Source: Bacillota bacterium
GTDB lineage: Bacteria; Bacillota; Clostridia; Lachnospirales; Anaerotignaceae
Direction: 5' to 3'
DNA length: 6,592 bases
Assembly (NCBI GenBank): GCA_023413275.1
Contig: JAEZPX010000265.1
Coordinates: forward strand, 1 to 6,592
In this document: positions 6,544-6,592 of the stretch, one piece after another
Layout of the letters: each line of letters opens with the position of its first letter
How positions within the stretch are numbered: position 1 is the stretch's first letter
Notes under the pieces: model-generated
What the model saw: the letters and a program-made list of their open reading frames with translations, nothing else
What the model was told of the DNA's origin: nothing
The model's database searches: none
Position numbers and translations under genes: made by a program

Positions 6544-6592
6544 CTAAGGGTAGTAATCATTATTTTGTTTGCTGTCCATGATTGATTTTACG
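6544..6592 (-). CDS. Possible C-terminal end of a convergent gene (partial)
   Basis: On the minus strand one frame is open from the window edge and reads VKSIMDSKQNNDYYP before TAG at 6544-6546, just ahead of the terminator hairpin. The placement is what a convergent gene sharing the terminator would show. Only about 15 codons are visible, so chance is a real alternative and no family can be suggested. Confidence 0.25.
   Translation of the reverse strand, partial: VKSIMDSKQNNDYYP

Overview
The window looks like chromosomal DNA from a low-GC anaerobic Firmicute of the class Clostridia (Lachnospiraceae or Clostridium-like). This rests on AT-rich sequence, strong AGGAGG-type ribosome sites, a TTG start and the character of the proteins. 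No rRNA, tRNA, CRISPR array or intact mobile element was seen.

Left part (1-3490): two overlapping genes for the halves of a type IV ABC exporter, each with a membrane domain fused to an ATPase domain. The first is cut by the left edge of the window. The first half has Asp in place of the catalytic Glu and Gln in place of the switch His. The second half has an altered signature, LSEGQ. Together they make a heterodimer with one working and one degenerate ATP site, as in the BmrCD, LmrCD and TM287/288 exporters. A 14-bp hairpin follows the operon.

Middle (3400-3799): a 400-base gap with no intact gene. It holds the hairpin, a minus-strand reading frame that resembles the tail of a lost regulator, a perfect 13-bp dyad, and AT-rich promoter-like sequence. 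Base composition drops here: sampled 60-base lines fall from about 42% GC in the exporter genes to about 15-25% in the genes to the right. This may be a junction between segments of different origin.

Right part (3800-6592): a small SAM-dependent methyltransferase related to the phospholipid N-methyltransferase (PmtA) and KsgA-like group. A 273-base gap with fragmentary antisense reading frames follows. Next comes a two-component pair, an OmpR-type response regulator and a VanS-like sensor kinase that overlap by 4 bases (ATGA). A strong intrinsic terminator closes this pair, and the last 50 bases may hold the end of a convergent gene.

The likely functions are drug or peptide export, possible lipid (or RNA) methylation, and envelope stress sensing. 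The last two could be linked, but the sequence does not prove it. I found no clearly new system. The items most worth a second look are the composition junction and the two intergenic blocks with degraded antisense coding.
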